Source: Adiantum capillus-veneris
Taxonomy: Eukaryota > Streptophyta > Polypodiopsida > Polypodiales > Pteridaceae
Reading direction: 5' to 3'
Length of the DNA stretch: 64,000 bases
Assembly (NCBI GenBank): GCA_014529385.2
Contig: CM043956.1
Coordinates: forward strand, 64,422,620 to 64,486,619
A program made the translations under genes and the position numbers. This document shows, one piece after another, positions 24,693 through 36,802 of this stretch. The notes under the pieces were generated by a model, which saw only the letters and a list, made by a program, of their open reading frames with translations, was not told the origin of the DNA and made no database searches. The stretch's first letter is position 1. Each line of letters begins with the position of its first letter.

Positions 24693-25884
24693 TCTATGTG
24701 TCCGTGGACAAGCTACAAATTGATCAGGGTTCAGTCAGTCCAGTCAAGTCTAGATTAGAAGTGATCTGGCACTTTTGTGAGTCTATTCGTAGACCGTGCA
24801 TGCCCAGTCACTTAGTGCATATGCATATCCTCTGGTTGCACACAACATGATCATCAGTATTCCCTTCAGAATCCATCAGATTCAGTCAGGGGAATTTTCC
24901 AGTGCATTTAGCCTATTTTCCCTATTTTTGGTATTTTCACTTATTATTTTTAAGTGACAACAAAAGTAGGTAGGGCAATTTTGTTAAGTTAATATATAAG
25001 CAAACCCAAGTTAGTACTTTTTGGCAGAAGAGGCAGCAGGAGCACATGCTCAACAGGCATCTTCTCAGCAAGAACCCGCAGTACCCTCAGCACCCGCAAG
25101 TCTTGGCGACCTCCCTCCCCAAGCCTAGCGTTTTCAGTTTTGCCATCGCCAACCCCGACCATTGCTTGGCGTTTTCAGCAATACCTTACTGCAACAGATA
25201 CCTAGCTCTAGCGTTTTGGGTTTCCCACTAAGCCCTGGCGTTTTTGCATACCTTCAGCACCTCCACAGTTCCCTGGCGTTTTCAGCCATTCCTTGATCGC
25301 CAGCAATCCCAGAAAGGCCAGCGTTTTTCCCTAGCGTTAGCAGATGCAGCAGGGTTTTTGGTTTTCAGCCATTGTCGCATCAGATGGTCAGCATTTTCAG
25401 CCCTATTGGACAGCAGCAGATTCAGCCCTAGTTGGTTACAGAAGACCCCCATTTTCAGCCCATGAAAACGCAGCCAAACGGTCATTTTCAGCCACTGAAA
25501 CAGTCCCGAAATTCAGCAGATAGAAGACCACAGATTTCAGCCCTAAAGTCGTCATCGTCGTCGTCATCGGCATAGTCCCAGATTGCATAAATCCATTGCA
25601 TCGTCATTGTACCACTTTGTGCAATCAGAAGTAGACCACTCTCACCGACGAGAGTGGGGCCTTCGGAGGAGGGTTTTACGTCTCTGGTGTCGTATCTCTC
25701 TTCTCTCTCTATCTCTCAGTCTCATACACTTGCACGCACAGTGTCCATTCACTTTGTTTGATCATAGCATTTTCTCATTAAGAACCGAAGGGTCTCCCTT
25801 CCATAAGAACAAAAGGAATTTTGAGCACAGTTCGGAGCACTCATCTTGAGCAAAGCGCAAACAATCATTCCAGTGCACCTTACA
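24693..25884 (+). repeat. D1 3' LTR
   Basis: Matches the 5' LTR from CTATGTGTCCGTGGACAAG onward. The first 20 or so bases of the LTR are replaced by interior sequence. Confidence 0.88.
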
Positions 25885-26065
25885 CAGTTGCTTTTAGGAC
25901 AGTAGCTTTTGGAGCTCTACTTTTAGCAACACATGTACTCTTTATAAGTGGAACGTAGAGCTGGAAGATCTAGACCAAAAAGATTTGTACTCTTGCAAAT
26001 CAATAACAAAGAAATACGGAACGCCAGTTTTTGGGGCCAATGCATTCTGGCTCGGAACTCCACCG

Positions 26066-26145
<80 letters not shown>

Positions 26146-26206
26146 TTGAAGTACTAAAAGTGTTCCTAAGAGTGTAGATTGCAATTATCTATGTGTTTAT
26201 GTCCGG
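25885..26206 (+). mobile_element. C-family LTR, right part
   Basis: It continues the LTR interrupted at 20196, with the repeated CAGTT at the join. It shows GCTTTTAGGACAGTAGC, a (CT)n tract at 26070-26142, then TTTTGAAGTAC and the GTGTAGATTGCAATTATC tail that closes C LTRs. Confidence 0.85.
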
Positions 26207-26371
26207 TTTGTAGCTCTGATACCACTATAATCACTTCGGGCTACGGATCGGATGGAAACACAGAGATAATTGCAATCTACACATTTAGGAACAATTTTCG
26301 TACTTCAAAACAATTGTAAAAGAGAGAGAGAGAGACGAACGGTGCAGTCGAGTTCCAAGCCAGGCCATGTT

Positions 26372-26372
<1 letters not shown>
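26035..26372. repeat. palindrome of two C-LTR ends
   Basis: 26035-26206 (plus) and 26372-26207 (minus) are the same C-LTR tail in opposite orientation. They share GTTTTGAAGTAC, GTTCCTAA and GTGTAGATTGCAATTATC, and each has its own CT tract (73 bases on the left, about 16 on the right). The centre holds TCTGATACCACTATAATCAC, a minus-strand primer site. Confidence 0.8.
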
Positions 26373-27027
<655 letters not shown>

Positions 27028-28281
27028 GGTATAAGAGCTCACTCTGCTCCCTTGCCCTCTGCAAACTAGAGCACAATCCTATTGACATGGATGGAGCACC
27101 AAGAGATCACATTGTTGAAGGAGGAAATCGACTGAGCCCATCCACCCATAGGCTCCTTGACGACACATGCCAGTATGTGGTACGACAATTGGTATATTCA
27201 ATAAAACAACAAAGACAAAGACCGACGGATGACACGACTGATTTGGAAGCTTTGCATAGCTATTGAGCACGATCCTATTGACATGGACGGAGCACCAGGA
27301 GATCACATTGTTGAAGGAGGAAATCGATTGAGCCCATCCACCTACAGGCTCCTTGACGAGACACATGCCAGTATGTGGTACGACAATTGGTATATTCAGC
27401 AAAACAACAAAGACAGAGACCGACGGATGACACAACTGAGGAAGCTTTGCATAGCTATTGAGCACCTTGAATCCCCCCTCCTAACCCTGTTATGCCACCT
27501 CAACAGTCCCAGATTTACTCCTCTGATTCTCCCCGAACTTACCCGACTACTTCCTCACGACAGAACTCTTTCCTCACGACAGAACTCTGGAGATGTCTCT
27601 CAGTTTCTAGGAAGCATTTTCAAGAACATGGCTTTAAGAGAACAACCACGTGTGGTTTCTGAAGTACCACTACAAATCTCCATTGCACCCCCGGCCTATG
27701 TTCCCCCACCACCAACAGCACCCCCTTATGCAACGGATGGACACCATCACCATTATTATCATTCCTCAACACCTCTTGTGGCAATTTTAAAACCTTTCAA
27801 GGATGGTGGTGCTACAGCTAAATTTTCCACCTTCGCAAGAGTCCAAGATTCCCACAATGCTCTCAAGTTTTTAGAAGAGTGACATCCTGCTCAGTAACAA
27901 AAATTTATAGAAGAATCCAAGTTGCTACAAGTCACTTCTTTTTTCAAAAAAAGTGCTTTGATATGGTGGGCTGCCCTAACCAAGAAACCACACAAATCAA
28001 ACTCGCATAACTTCAAGCTCGCTTCCTACCCAAGCTTTCTTGCAAAAAAAATTGGAAGGAGATATAATTGCAGCATGGTCTGGTCTCACGATGTACCCGT
28101 CAGACACTCTTCCAATTTCCAACCAAAGATTTTGAGACCGAGGTGTCTACAACAAGCTTTTATGTGCACGGCCATCATGACACAAGAATGCATCAATGAA
28201 TGATCGATTGCATGAATGTTAGAATGTGAAAATTTTGTATTCTGCAATTCAAGATGATTGCTTTGATTTTAGAAGGCGGTA
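27028..28281 (+). pseudogene. C-family interior: gag only
   Basis: After the primer site there is a tandem duplication of about 196 bases (27078 and 27274 start the copies). An open frame from 27229 to 27882 follows, with a proline-rich part (AYVPPPPTAPPY), a histidine cluster (DGHHHHYYH) and VAILKPFKDGG. The gag word FFKKSALIWWAALTKKP comes next at about 27940. No protease or pol is present before the 3' LTR at 28282. A minus-strand copy lies at 62490-63148. The family is therefore non-autonomous and must be moved in trans. Confidence 0.75.
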
Positions 28282-29095
28282 TGTGACGAGTTTTAGGGTT
28301 ACAGTTTTTGCGTCAAGGTCATCTGACCCATGCGCCTAGTCCATGCCAAGCTCTTACTCAAAGAAGAATCTTATGTGCCTGAACAGTTCTCTCTATGCAG
28401 TATTTGCATCTGCGATCATTTGCATGGCACTAGGACATATAAGACTAACTCGACCATGTTTTGCAGATTTCGACCGAGGGACCTAAACCCTAGAGAAAAG
28501 ATTTACCAACTAATGAGTGCCCACTGAGTGCCTAAATAATTAAAGAAGTAGAAACAAATACTTTCCAACTTATGGAGCACTCGGTAGGGGCCTAAAACCC
28601 AAAGTCAAAAGCTTGAACTTTGGAGTGGACTTCCGAAAATCACACTTAACCTGATGATGTGGCACTACAATATGGACTTCCACGTTTAGCGCTGCTGGTT
28701 GCTGACGTGGCACTGATGTACGGATTTCGCGCTGCCGGTTGCTGACATGGCACTGCTGTATGGACTTTTCGTGTTTTGCACTTACAGGCCAAATGGACGC
28801 CTATACGGAATTCCACACATCGTGCTAGCTGATTCTAGCAATTTTGAGCACTAGCTTTTTGGAGCAATTGCTTTTAGATTATTATGCTTTTAGGACGGTA
28901 GCTTTTGGGGCTCTGCTTTTAGCAACCCTTGTACTCTTTATAAGTGCCCTTAAGGCCATTCTTTCAGGCACCTAGACGTAGATCTGGAACTTGGAAGATC
29001 TCGACTCAACAGGAATTGAACTCTTGCAAATCAATAACAAAGAAATACCGAAGGAGGCGCCAATCTTTGGGGCCAACACGTCCTGGATCGGAAGT
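28282..29095 (+). mobile_element. C-family 3' LTR, truncated
   Basis: It starts TGTGACGAGTTTTAGGG after a purine run (AGAAGGCGGTA). It lacks the last 100 or so bases present in the minus copy 61561-62475, because a D LTR begins at 29096. Confidence 0.85.
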
Positions 29096-29683
29096 GTCAC
29101 ATGACACATCCAACCCTATGTGTCCGTGGACAAGCTACAGCATGACCAGGGTTCAGTCAGTCAAGTTAGTCTAGAATAGGAAGTGATCTGGCACTTTTGT
29201 GAGTCTCTTCGCAGACCATGCATGTCCAGACACTTAGATTAGATGCATATCCTCCGGTTGCACATAGCATGATCATCAGATTACAATCAGAACCCGTCAG
29301 TAGCATTTTTACAATGCATAGACCTATTTTCCCTATTTTTGACATTTTTCACTTATTATTTTTAAGTGACTTTTGTTGGAAAGTAGGTAGGGCAATTTTG
29401 CTAAGTTTGTATAAATAGAAACCTAGCGCTAGCACTTTCTGGTAGAAGAGGTAGCAAGAGCACTCGCTCAGCAGGCAACTTCTCAACAGAACCCAAGAGG
29501 CCTAGCGTTTTTCTGCATCAACAGGACAACCCTAGCATTTTTCATCTACAAGACCAGCCTTGTAGATTTGTGCACAGCAGATCAGCCCGGCGTCATCACG
29601 ACACAGCAGATCAGCCTAGTGTTTTGCATTTGCAGAACATCCGGCAACAGCAAAACCATTTTCAGCCCTAGCGTTTTTGCATC

Positions 29684-29690
<7 letters not shown>
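29096..29690 (+). mobile_element. D-family LTR fragment
   Basis: Starts TGTCACATGACACATCC and follows the D LTR to TTTTTGCATCAACAG, where it meets a (GA)n tract and then B-family LTR sequence. Confidence 0.85.

Positions 29691-29741
<51 letters not shown>
29687..29741 (+). repeat. (GA)n microsatellite at an LTR junction
   Basis: A perfect GA tract of about 27 units. D LTR lies to its left and B LTR to its right. The intact B LTR (36151-36802) has its own GA tract at the same relative place. Confidence 0.95.
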
Positions 29742-29745
<4 letters not shown>

Positions 29746-30272
29746 TTAATAAAAGGTTGCTTTGTAAGCCTACTTTTGGGGCAGCTCTTTATGGGCAGCT
29801 TTTAGGGGCTCTGCTTTTGGCATCCCTTGTAATGAATAAATAAGTGGACAGGCTTCCCACTGCTCAGGGCATCTGGACACAAAGTCTGAGAATGAGAGCC
29901 TCCCACTCCCTTGTACGTTGCAGATTAATACAAAAAGAAATACCGAAAGGGGCACCAATCTTTGGGGCCAATATCTCTAGGCACGGAACTCCGCGGGGCC
30001 AGTGTTGAATCAATTGTGCACTGTGAACTGTTTTGAAGTGAATTCTTGTGGTGTCGCGGTAGAATCTCGATTTGGAGTGTCCAAGACTGTTACAGTGGTA
30101 TCAGAGCACGGCCGATTTCTCTTCTACTTGGAAATCCAATCCTTTTTACGCGGCACTTATGGGTTCAAGCAGAGATCAGTAGACTTCCTTTGCATCCGGA
30201 GATAGAGATCACGAAGAAGATTCACGCGAGGAGTACGGCCCGCCTCAGCCTACTCAGGCGGAGCTCGAAGAG

Positions 30273-31740
30273 ATGGAGCGTCGACGATTGATCGACAATG
30301 CAACAAAGATGATGCTAAATTTTGCGAAGGACCCGAAATTTGCAAAATTTATAAGCCAGACCTCCTTCGACGAGGTGCATTCACAGTGGCGGCAAACCAC
30401 AGAACCACCCCTCAAAGCGGCATTGAAGAAACCTCCTAGTCCAAGGATGTATATAGAGCAAGAATTAGAAGAGGTTGTTGATGCACGAATTTCTCAAATT
30501 TTTTACGTGTAGAACAAAGCAGAAAAGCACGACAAAAAGCAGAAGAAAGGAACTGACTTCCCGGGTTATTTGGGTCGTCAGTCTACATTTGCATCGGCAA
30601 GAAAGCAGAAGAAGTGTGTTCGATTTGAAGGAGTACCCAGTTCTTCTTCTTCTTCTTCTTCTTCTTCTTCTTCTTCTTCTTCTTCTTCTTCTTCTTCTGA
30701 AGCGTGTTCGATTTGAAGGAGTACCCGGTTCTTCTTCTTCTTCTTCTTCTTCTTCTTCTTCTTCTTCTTCTGACAGTTCTTCTAGCTCTTCTGACTCGAG
30801 CAAAGAAGACAAAAAAAGGAAAAAGCGAAGAAAAAAGCAAAGCTTCGGAAAGGGCAAGAAAAAGGCAAAGAAGTCTAAATCTCGCCCAGTTGTTGACAGT
30901 TCTACAGAGGACTCGTCTTCGAATAGTTCAGACTCTCACAACAGCAGCTTTCACGCAAAGAAGAATTTTTATAAAGCCAACCAATATGACTTTCTGGAAG
31001 ATAAAAGCAAGAAAGTCCGAGAGTTTAAGGAAGGTGAACAGTCAATTAAATTTGACACGTTTTCTGGTTATAGAGATGCTTCGAAGGCTTTGGCCTTCAT
31101 ACAGCAGTTTGACATAGCTTTCTATGGAGGGCGTTACTCAGAGCACTCCAAGATTCGGAGGGCTACCTCTTACGTCAAGGGAAATGCTCGAACTTGGTGG
31201 TCCACGCTTTTATTGAACAAGACAACGCCAGTTAAATGGCTGAAATTTAAAAGGCTTTTTATTTCTTCTTGGCTGACTCGAGAGTACAAACGCGACATAT
31301 GAACTGCTTGGAACCATCTTCGGATGACGAAGAAGGGTACATTGGACATATATTGCAAGAGATTCTGGAGCTCTTTTCTACCAGCCTCTAATCTCGTTCA
31401 AAGAACAAATTGAGCGGTTTACCTTGGGACTTCCTACAGAGATCCGAAATCGCTACTTAGAGCAAAAGTCAGATTTCATTCAGGAACTGATAAGTCATGC
31501 GAAACGGGATTTTGCCATTCATTCAGGCAGCTTGACCTACCCCACAGATGAAATCATGACGCAAAGAGATGAAATCATGACGCAAAGGACTGAACACACT
31601 TCGAACAATGAAAGTAGAAAGAGGAAGAGCAACCCAGAAAGAAAGAAAAGGATGCACGACCCAAACTCACTCCTCGAGAGAGAGCTCTCTACATCAGGAA
31701 AGTGATTTGGATGCGGGGAAACTGGGCATATCTCCGCAAA
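30273..31740 (+). pseudogene. B1 gag
   Basis: The N-terminal part contains MLNFAKDPKFAKF, SQTSFDEVHSQW and the helix YIEQELEEVVDARI. A polyserine tract follows, encoded by TTC/CTT repeats (30644-30697 and 30733-30771). The gag fold has KFDTFSGYRDASKAL, IAFYGGRYSEHSKIRRA and ARTWWSTLL. FKEQIERFTLGLPTEIR lies at about 31400-31450. The zinc knuckle is GCGETGHISAKCP (31707-31750), in which the first cysteine codon has become TGA. Multiple frameshifts. Confidence 0.88.
30644..30771 (+). repeat. expanded and duplicated (TTC)n in gag
   Basis: Two TTC tracts (about 18 and 13 units) flank a second copy of CGTGTTCGATTTGAAGGAG. The B2 copy has one tract of about 8 units and no duplication (59939-59963 region). 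Confidence 0.95.
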
Positions 31741-31864
31741 GTGCCCTAAAAAAAAGGCACCGAAAGAACAGAACGACAAGGATGAAGACAGGCCTAAAGG
31801 TTCGAGAGCAGCTGAGGAACGTGGACGAAAAGGCAAGAAGAAAGCAGGACTGGTTCCAAATTGC

Positions 31865-32330
31865 ATGGGTACTTACCCAAGCACGATTGACGAGAGTACA
31901 GAACTTTGCCGAGCTTGGGGCAAAGTGAAAGACCAAGAAGCCCTGATCTTCTTTGATGGAGGAGCCAAGGCCAATTTCATTTCACCTGAATTGGCGGCAC
32001 GGCTCGAGATCACACCCGATCGGATGGGACCACTAGCAGAGGCAGTTCTAGCGGCACCCGACAAAGACGTAGCCATTACACCCGTCATTGGCAAACTTCG
32101 GTTGCATTGTGAGGGGTATTTGGGGCATGAGGACTTCTACATAACAACCTTGGAAGGTTGTGATGTCCTCTTTAGGAATTCTCTGGTACCACAAGAACAA
32201 AGCCATGGTCGACTATCGGGCGAGAAAAGCGACTTTGACTACAGAGAAGGGCAGAACCATTGTACTTGATGTAAAACTTAAGGGCGAGTCTGTCCCTATT
32301 GTATCTACTTTGGCCGTTTCCAAATTAATG
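31865..32330 (+). pseudogene. B1 retropepsin
   Basis: It reads FFDGGAKANFISPELAARL, then VIGKLRLHCEGYLGHEDF and TTLEGCDVLF. This is the aspartic protease of gypsy elements, with FDGGA at the active site in place of the usual D-S/T-G-A. B2 has the same FDGGA, so this is a family trait rather than a new lesion. A frameshift near 32190 breaks the conserved WYHKN block. Confidence 0.85.
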
Positions 32331-32539
32331 AAATCTAGTCTGTTTGTTTACTCGATCTTCTTGAGAGAGTTGAATGATGAGAATAGGACAAATATGTCTG
32401 AACTTGATAAAAACGCCAAGATTTTCTCCACACTCATGCCGATTGCTTTCCAGAGGGCCTGCTAGGCGAGTTACCACCAGCTCGTCCTGAGGATCATACC
32501 ATTGATCTGATACCTGGAAGCACACGACCGAACCGGCCA

Positions 32540-33660
32540 CCTTACCGTGTGAGCCGAGCTCAAAAACGAAGAAATTATGAACCAGGTGAAAGACCTCTTG
32601 GAAAAGGGTCTTGTCCAACCTAGCACTTCAAAGTTCACCGTACTGCTCTCCAGTGTTGTTGGTTTTGAAGAAAGACTGATCTTGGAGAATGTGCATCAAT
32701 AATTATAGAGCTCTCAACAAAATCACCATCAAGAACAGATTTCCGATTCCTAGGATCGATGATATTCTTGAACGACTATAGGGATTTTCGTGTTTTAGCA
32801 GGATCGATTTGAAAAGTGGATATCAACAGATCCGAATAGCGCCGGAAGACATCTACAAGACAGCTTTTCGGACGACTTTTGAGTTATTTGAGTTTTTGGT
32901 GATGCCTTTTGACCTAACCAATGCCCTTGCGACATTTAATCGGATGATGGACATGATTTTTTTAGAGTACAGACTATTGTTGGCACTTTCTTTGACGACA
33001 TCATTGTTTTCTCCAAGGATGAGGCAGAACATAGAGAACATATGCTTCAAGTCTTTCAGGCATTACGAGATCACAAGTTGGTGATTAATGCGAAGAAAAG
33101 TGAATTTTTCCTACCAGAGATACACTTTTTAGGACACTGTGTGTCAACAGCAGGAGTGCAGATGGACCCGGCCAAGATAGAGACTATCCGTGACTGGCCC
33201 GATTTGAAGAATGTCCATGAAGTTAGAAGCTTCTTGGGCTTGTGTTCGTACTACAGGCGGTTCATTAGAAAGGTTGCAGAGGTTGCTTCCCCTGTGCATT
33301 TGTTGACGCAGAAAGGAGTCCCTTTCTCGTGGGGACCCAAAGAGGTGACTGCCGACATTGAAAGAGAAATTGACTACAGGACCAATTTTGACTTTGCCGG
33401 AGTTGCAGAAGTCATTTGAAGTATATTGTGATGCTTGTGGTCGTAGTCTAGGTGCGGTCTTAATGCAAGAAGGCCATGTCATTGCCTACGAGAGCCGACT
33501 ATTCTCAAGGCCGGAATTGACAGCACACATTTATGAGAAAGAGCTTTTGGCGGTTATCCATGCTCTTACTCAGTGGCGACATTACCTAATCGAGCCGAAT
33601 TTTACTATCTTCACAGACCATCAGAGTTTACACTACTTCTTGTCACAGAAGTAGCTATCG
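32540..33660 (+). pseudogene. B1 reverse transcriptase and RNase H
   Basis: RT starts at about 32575 ([15 protein letters not shown]), with the finger motifs at 32640-32750. Motif A/B words are at 32809-32950 ([27 protein letters not shown]). After a frameshift the catalytic block [10 protein letters not shown] lies at about 32993-33020. LGHCVSTAGVQMDPAKI and the thumb YYRRFIRKVAEVASP follow at 33130-33300. RNase H reads YCDACGRSLGAVLMQEG (33420-33475) and FTDHQSLHYFLSQK. FDD replaces YVDD in both family copies. Frameshifts and stops inactivate it. Confidence 0.9.
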
Positions 33661-35240
33661 GAAAAGCAGATACGGTGGGCGAACAGCTTGTCACAGTTTC
33701 ACTTCCAGATTGTCCATGTGCAGAGACAAAAGAATGTCGTGGCGGATGCTTTGTCTCAGAAGCCGTTGGTTCTGGCTATTTCCGCGATACATCATAGGAG
33801 CTTCGAGGATATGGTCGATCAATATACCACAGATACAAATTTTGCAAATATTTTCACTCGGATACGGAATGGGGAGATAGTAGCGTGATATTCCATTCGG
33901 GATGGCTACTTGATGAGGAAAACCATGTTGTGCGTTACACAGCAGTTGAGGGAAAAGGTTATGACCAAATGCCACTGTCTTCCTTTTACGGGTAACTGCG
34001 GCATTGCTACCACCCTGAAAGGGGTAGAGAGATACTTCTTCTGGCCGAGACTCAAGAAGGATGTGGACGAGTTTTTGCGCAGTTGCTTGGTATGCCAGAA
34101 GGTCAAGTTTGACAGGCATAAAGCACAGGGATTGTTACAGCCTTTACCCATACCCACCTGCCCCTAGGAAAGTATTGCAATGGACTTCATTTTTTATCTC
34201 CCGAGAACACAGAGTGGTCACGATGGTATCTGGACTGTTATTGACAGATTTAACACAAGCTCATTTCATTCCCGTGAAAAAAACAGTCAAGCCAGATCAC
34301 TTAGCGAGACTGTTTGTGGCCCAAATCTTCAGATTACATGGCATGCCCGAGACGATTGTCTCCGACAAGGACCCCAGATTCACGAGTTTGTTTTGAAAGG
34401 CTATTTGATAAAACATTGGCACGCAATTGCAGTTCTCTTCATCTTTCCACCCGCAGACTGACGGGCAATCTGAGATTGCCAATTCAATGGTACTAGATTT
34501 ATTGAAGTCTTACATTTCAGATCAGAAGACTCAATGGGAAAAGTATTTACCTTTGGTGGAATTTGCCTACAATAACACGATACACTCTTCGACGGGGAAG
34601 ACACCATTTGAGATTATTGAAGGTGCTACAAAGGTTCCACCCTTCCTAAGCACGAAAGATAAAATTTTTGAAGGCGATGAGTACACGCGTGACTTGGACA
34701 CGGCTTTTGCCAAGGTCCGCGAGGCTTTGCAGAAATCTCAAGAAAGACAAAAAAGGCAACAGATCGCCATCGACACGATTTGAAATTGAAGGAGAACGAT
34801 TGGGTGCTCTTACGTTTTGAGAAGGCACGCCTAAGAAAGAAAAAGGGAAACGAGAGGTTTTTCCAAAGCTTAGTATGCGATACTGCGGACCTTTCCAGAT
34901 CTCCGGAAAGATAAATGATGTCTTCTTCCGACTGAAGTTACTCGATACTTGGAGGATTCACAATGCTTTTCATGTGAGTCTCCTGAAGCCTTTTAAAGGC
35001 GGTGTGCCTGAAGATGGGGAGCCTGATGAGCAACCCGAAGTGGAAGAAAACGAGGAGATCCTTGTTCCCGAACAAATATTGACACATAAAGACAGAAAGA
35101 TTTAAGGGTAAAGTGATAAGGCGGTTCTTAGTTAAATTCAAGAACTATTTTGCATTTGATGTGAAGTGGATGGAGGAGGAGGACCTAGCAGATACTCCTC
35201 AGATTGTGAATCTTTACCTTGAAGCTTTTGGTTTAGCATA
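33660..35240 (+). pseudogene. B1 integrase with chromodomain
   Basis: RNase H end (QKNVVADALSQK). HHCC zinc region 33960-34110, in which the second histidine is lost (FTGNCGI; B2 keeps FTGHRGI). Core words are MDFIFYLP, VIDRF and ETIVSDKDPRF. FHPQTDGQSEIANS at 34440-34480 and EFAYNNTIHSSTGKTPFEI complete it, with frameshifts between the acidic residues. The C-terminal [16 protein letters not shown] and [15 protein letters not shown] precede a chromodomain tail ([30 protein letters not shown]), which places the family among the chromoviruses. Confidence 0.9.
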
Positions 35241-35625
35241 GTCTATTCCAATTGGAACCCCGAACTCAGCTTGGCCAAAAATCTGATGCAACGGGTATGC
35301 ACAAGAGGGGAGTTGTGCCTGAAGATGGGAAGCCTGATGAGCAACCCGAAGTGGAAGAAAACGAGGAGATCCTTGTTCCCGAACAGATATTGGCACATTA
35401 AGACAGAAAGATTAAGGGTAAAGTGATAAGGCAGTTCTTGGTTAAATTCAAGAACTATCCTGCATTGGATGCGAAGTGGATGGAGGAGGAGGACCTAGCA
35501 GATACTCCTCAGATTGTGAATCTTTACCTTGAAGCTTTTGATTTAGCATAGTCTATTCCAATTGGAACCCCAAACTCAGCTTGGCCGGAAATCTGATGCA
35601 ACGGGTATGCACAAGAGGGGAGTTA
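35011..35625 (+). repeat. tandem duplication of the chromodomain region
   Basis: GATGGGGAGCCTGATGAGC at about 35013 recurs at about 35324 (period 311), with the whole chromodomain tail, its TAG stop and the following CTATTCCAATTGGAACCCC in both copies. The copies differ at only a few positions, so the duplication is fairly recent. B2 has one copy. Confidence 0.93.
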
Positions 35626-36150
35626 CTTCGCTCCTTTGTCAAAGGATGCCTCGATTTTTGATACTAGAATCACTGATGTCTCTTTGAGCTTCAGGGATAC
35701 TGAGAGCTGACAGTATTCTGTTGTAATGACTTTATGAATTGGAATTCCCGATAATATGATACTGATTTGTTCTTGACTTGTTTAAGTGAAGGAACTGATA
35801 GACGAAATGACTGGAGCATTTTGGTCTGAATGATCTCGATAGACATGGTTGCAATAGGGATTAGTCAATCGGGTATCTATGAGGTCCTGAGTGGATCTAG
35901 ATGCGATTGCTAATTGCGTTGCCGATAAATTATGGTCTAAGATCCTTGAATGTCATTTGTCATGTGATGTCCTGTGATGTCAAGTCATGTCCTGTGATGT
36001 CGTGTGATGGACTATCGATTGGTACATGTGCTAGATGTATGTTCCTAGTGCGTCGGTACTAACAGTCGATGTCTGCTAAGACAGTTTATGGCTTCTGTTT
36101 GTTTTGCAGGTGTAATCGAGGGCGATTACAATGCTTTCAAGAGGGGGGTA

Positions 36151-36405
36151 TGTCACAACTCAGTGACGTGGCAGCCTGTGTACACACACAACTTCCTCTT
36201 TGGCATGGACAGTCCCGGGGAGAACCAACTGAAATGATGACGTGGCACTGTTGTACTGCCCCCTCCGCATTTCACGCTACTGACGTGGCATGTTGTACGG
36301 ATGCCCGCGTTTTGCAACACCTTTTGCGGAAGCAGTGTACGGACGTTCTGCTTTTTGGCTGAATTTCCTACACAGCTTTTGGACTTGCTTTATTACACGC
36401 TATTT

Positions 36406-36458
<53 letters not shown>

Positions 36459-36802
36459 TTTATTATTAAAAGGTTGCTTTGTAAGCCTATTTTTGGGGCA
36501 GCTTTTAGGGGCTTTGCTTTTGGCATCCCTTGTAATGAATAAATAAGTGGGCAAGCTTCCCACTGCTCAGGGCATATGGACGCAAAGTCTAAGAGTGAGA
36601 GCCTCCCACTCCCTTGTACTTTGAGTTGCAGATTAATACAAAAAGAAATACCGAAAGGGGCGCCAATCTTTGGGGCCAATATCTCTAGGCACGAAACTCC
36701 GTCGGGCCAGTGTTGAATCAATTGTGAACTATGAACTATTTTGAAGTGAATTCTTGTGGTGTCGTGGTAGAATCTCGACTTGGAGTGTCCAAGTCTGTTA
36801 CA
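36151..36802 (+). repeat. B1 3' LTR
   Basis: TGTCACAACTCAG to AAGTCTGTTACA, 652 bases, after polypurine AAGAGGGGGGTA. It holds the GA tract 36410-36456 and the GCTTTTGGCATCCC segment used above to identify other B LTRs. Confidence 0.92.

Larger units (their letters stand above)
20197..25884 (+). mobile_element. element D1, non-autonomous LTR retrotransposon
   Basis: 5' LTR 20197-21410 (TGTCACGTGACATCC to CACCTACA). Primer site TGGTATGAGAGC from 21412. 3' LTR about 24693-25884. The target duplication CAGTT flanks it at 20192-20196 and 25885-25889. The LTRs are about 95 percent alike by eye. The interior has gag and a protease-like region but no RT, RNase H or integrase. The 3' LTR lacks its first 20 or so bases and a clear polypurine tract. 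It is nested in a C-family LTR. Confidence 0.92.
29690..36802 (+). mobile_element. element B1, Ty3/gypsy chromovirus
   Basis: The 5' LTR is present only from its GA tract (29690-30094). The primer site TGGTATCAGAGC follows at 30096-30107. Gag, protease, RT, RNase H, integrase and chromodomain come in gypsy order on the plus strand. The polypurine tract (AGAGGGGGG, about 36140-36148) is followed by the 3' LTR 36151-36802. Coding is broken many times. The 5' truncation prevents finding a target duplication. Confidence 0.92.

Noticed and set aside
30465-30857. Poly-arginine/poly-glutamate minus frame
   Set aside because: Antisense shadow of the TTC tract in B1 gag.
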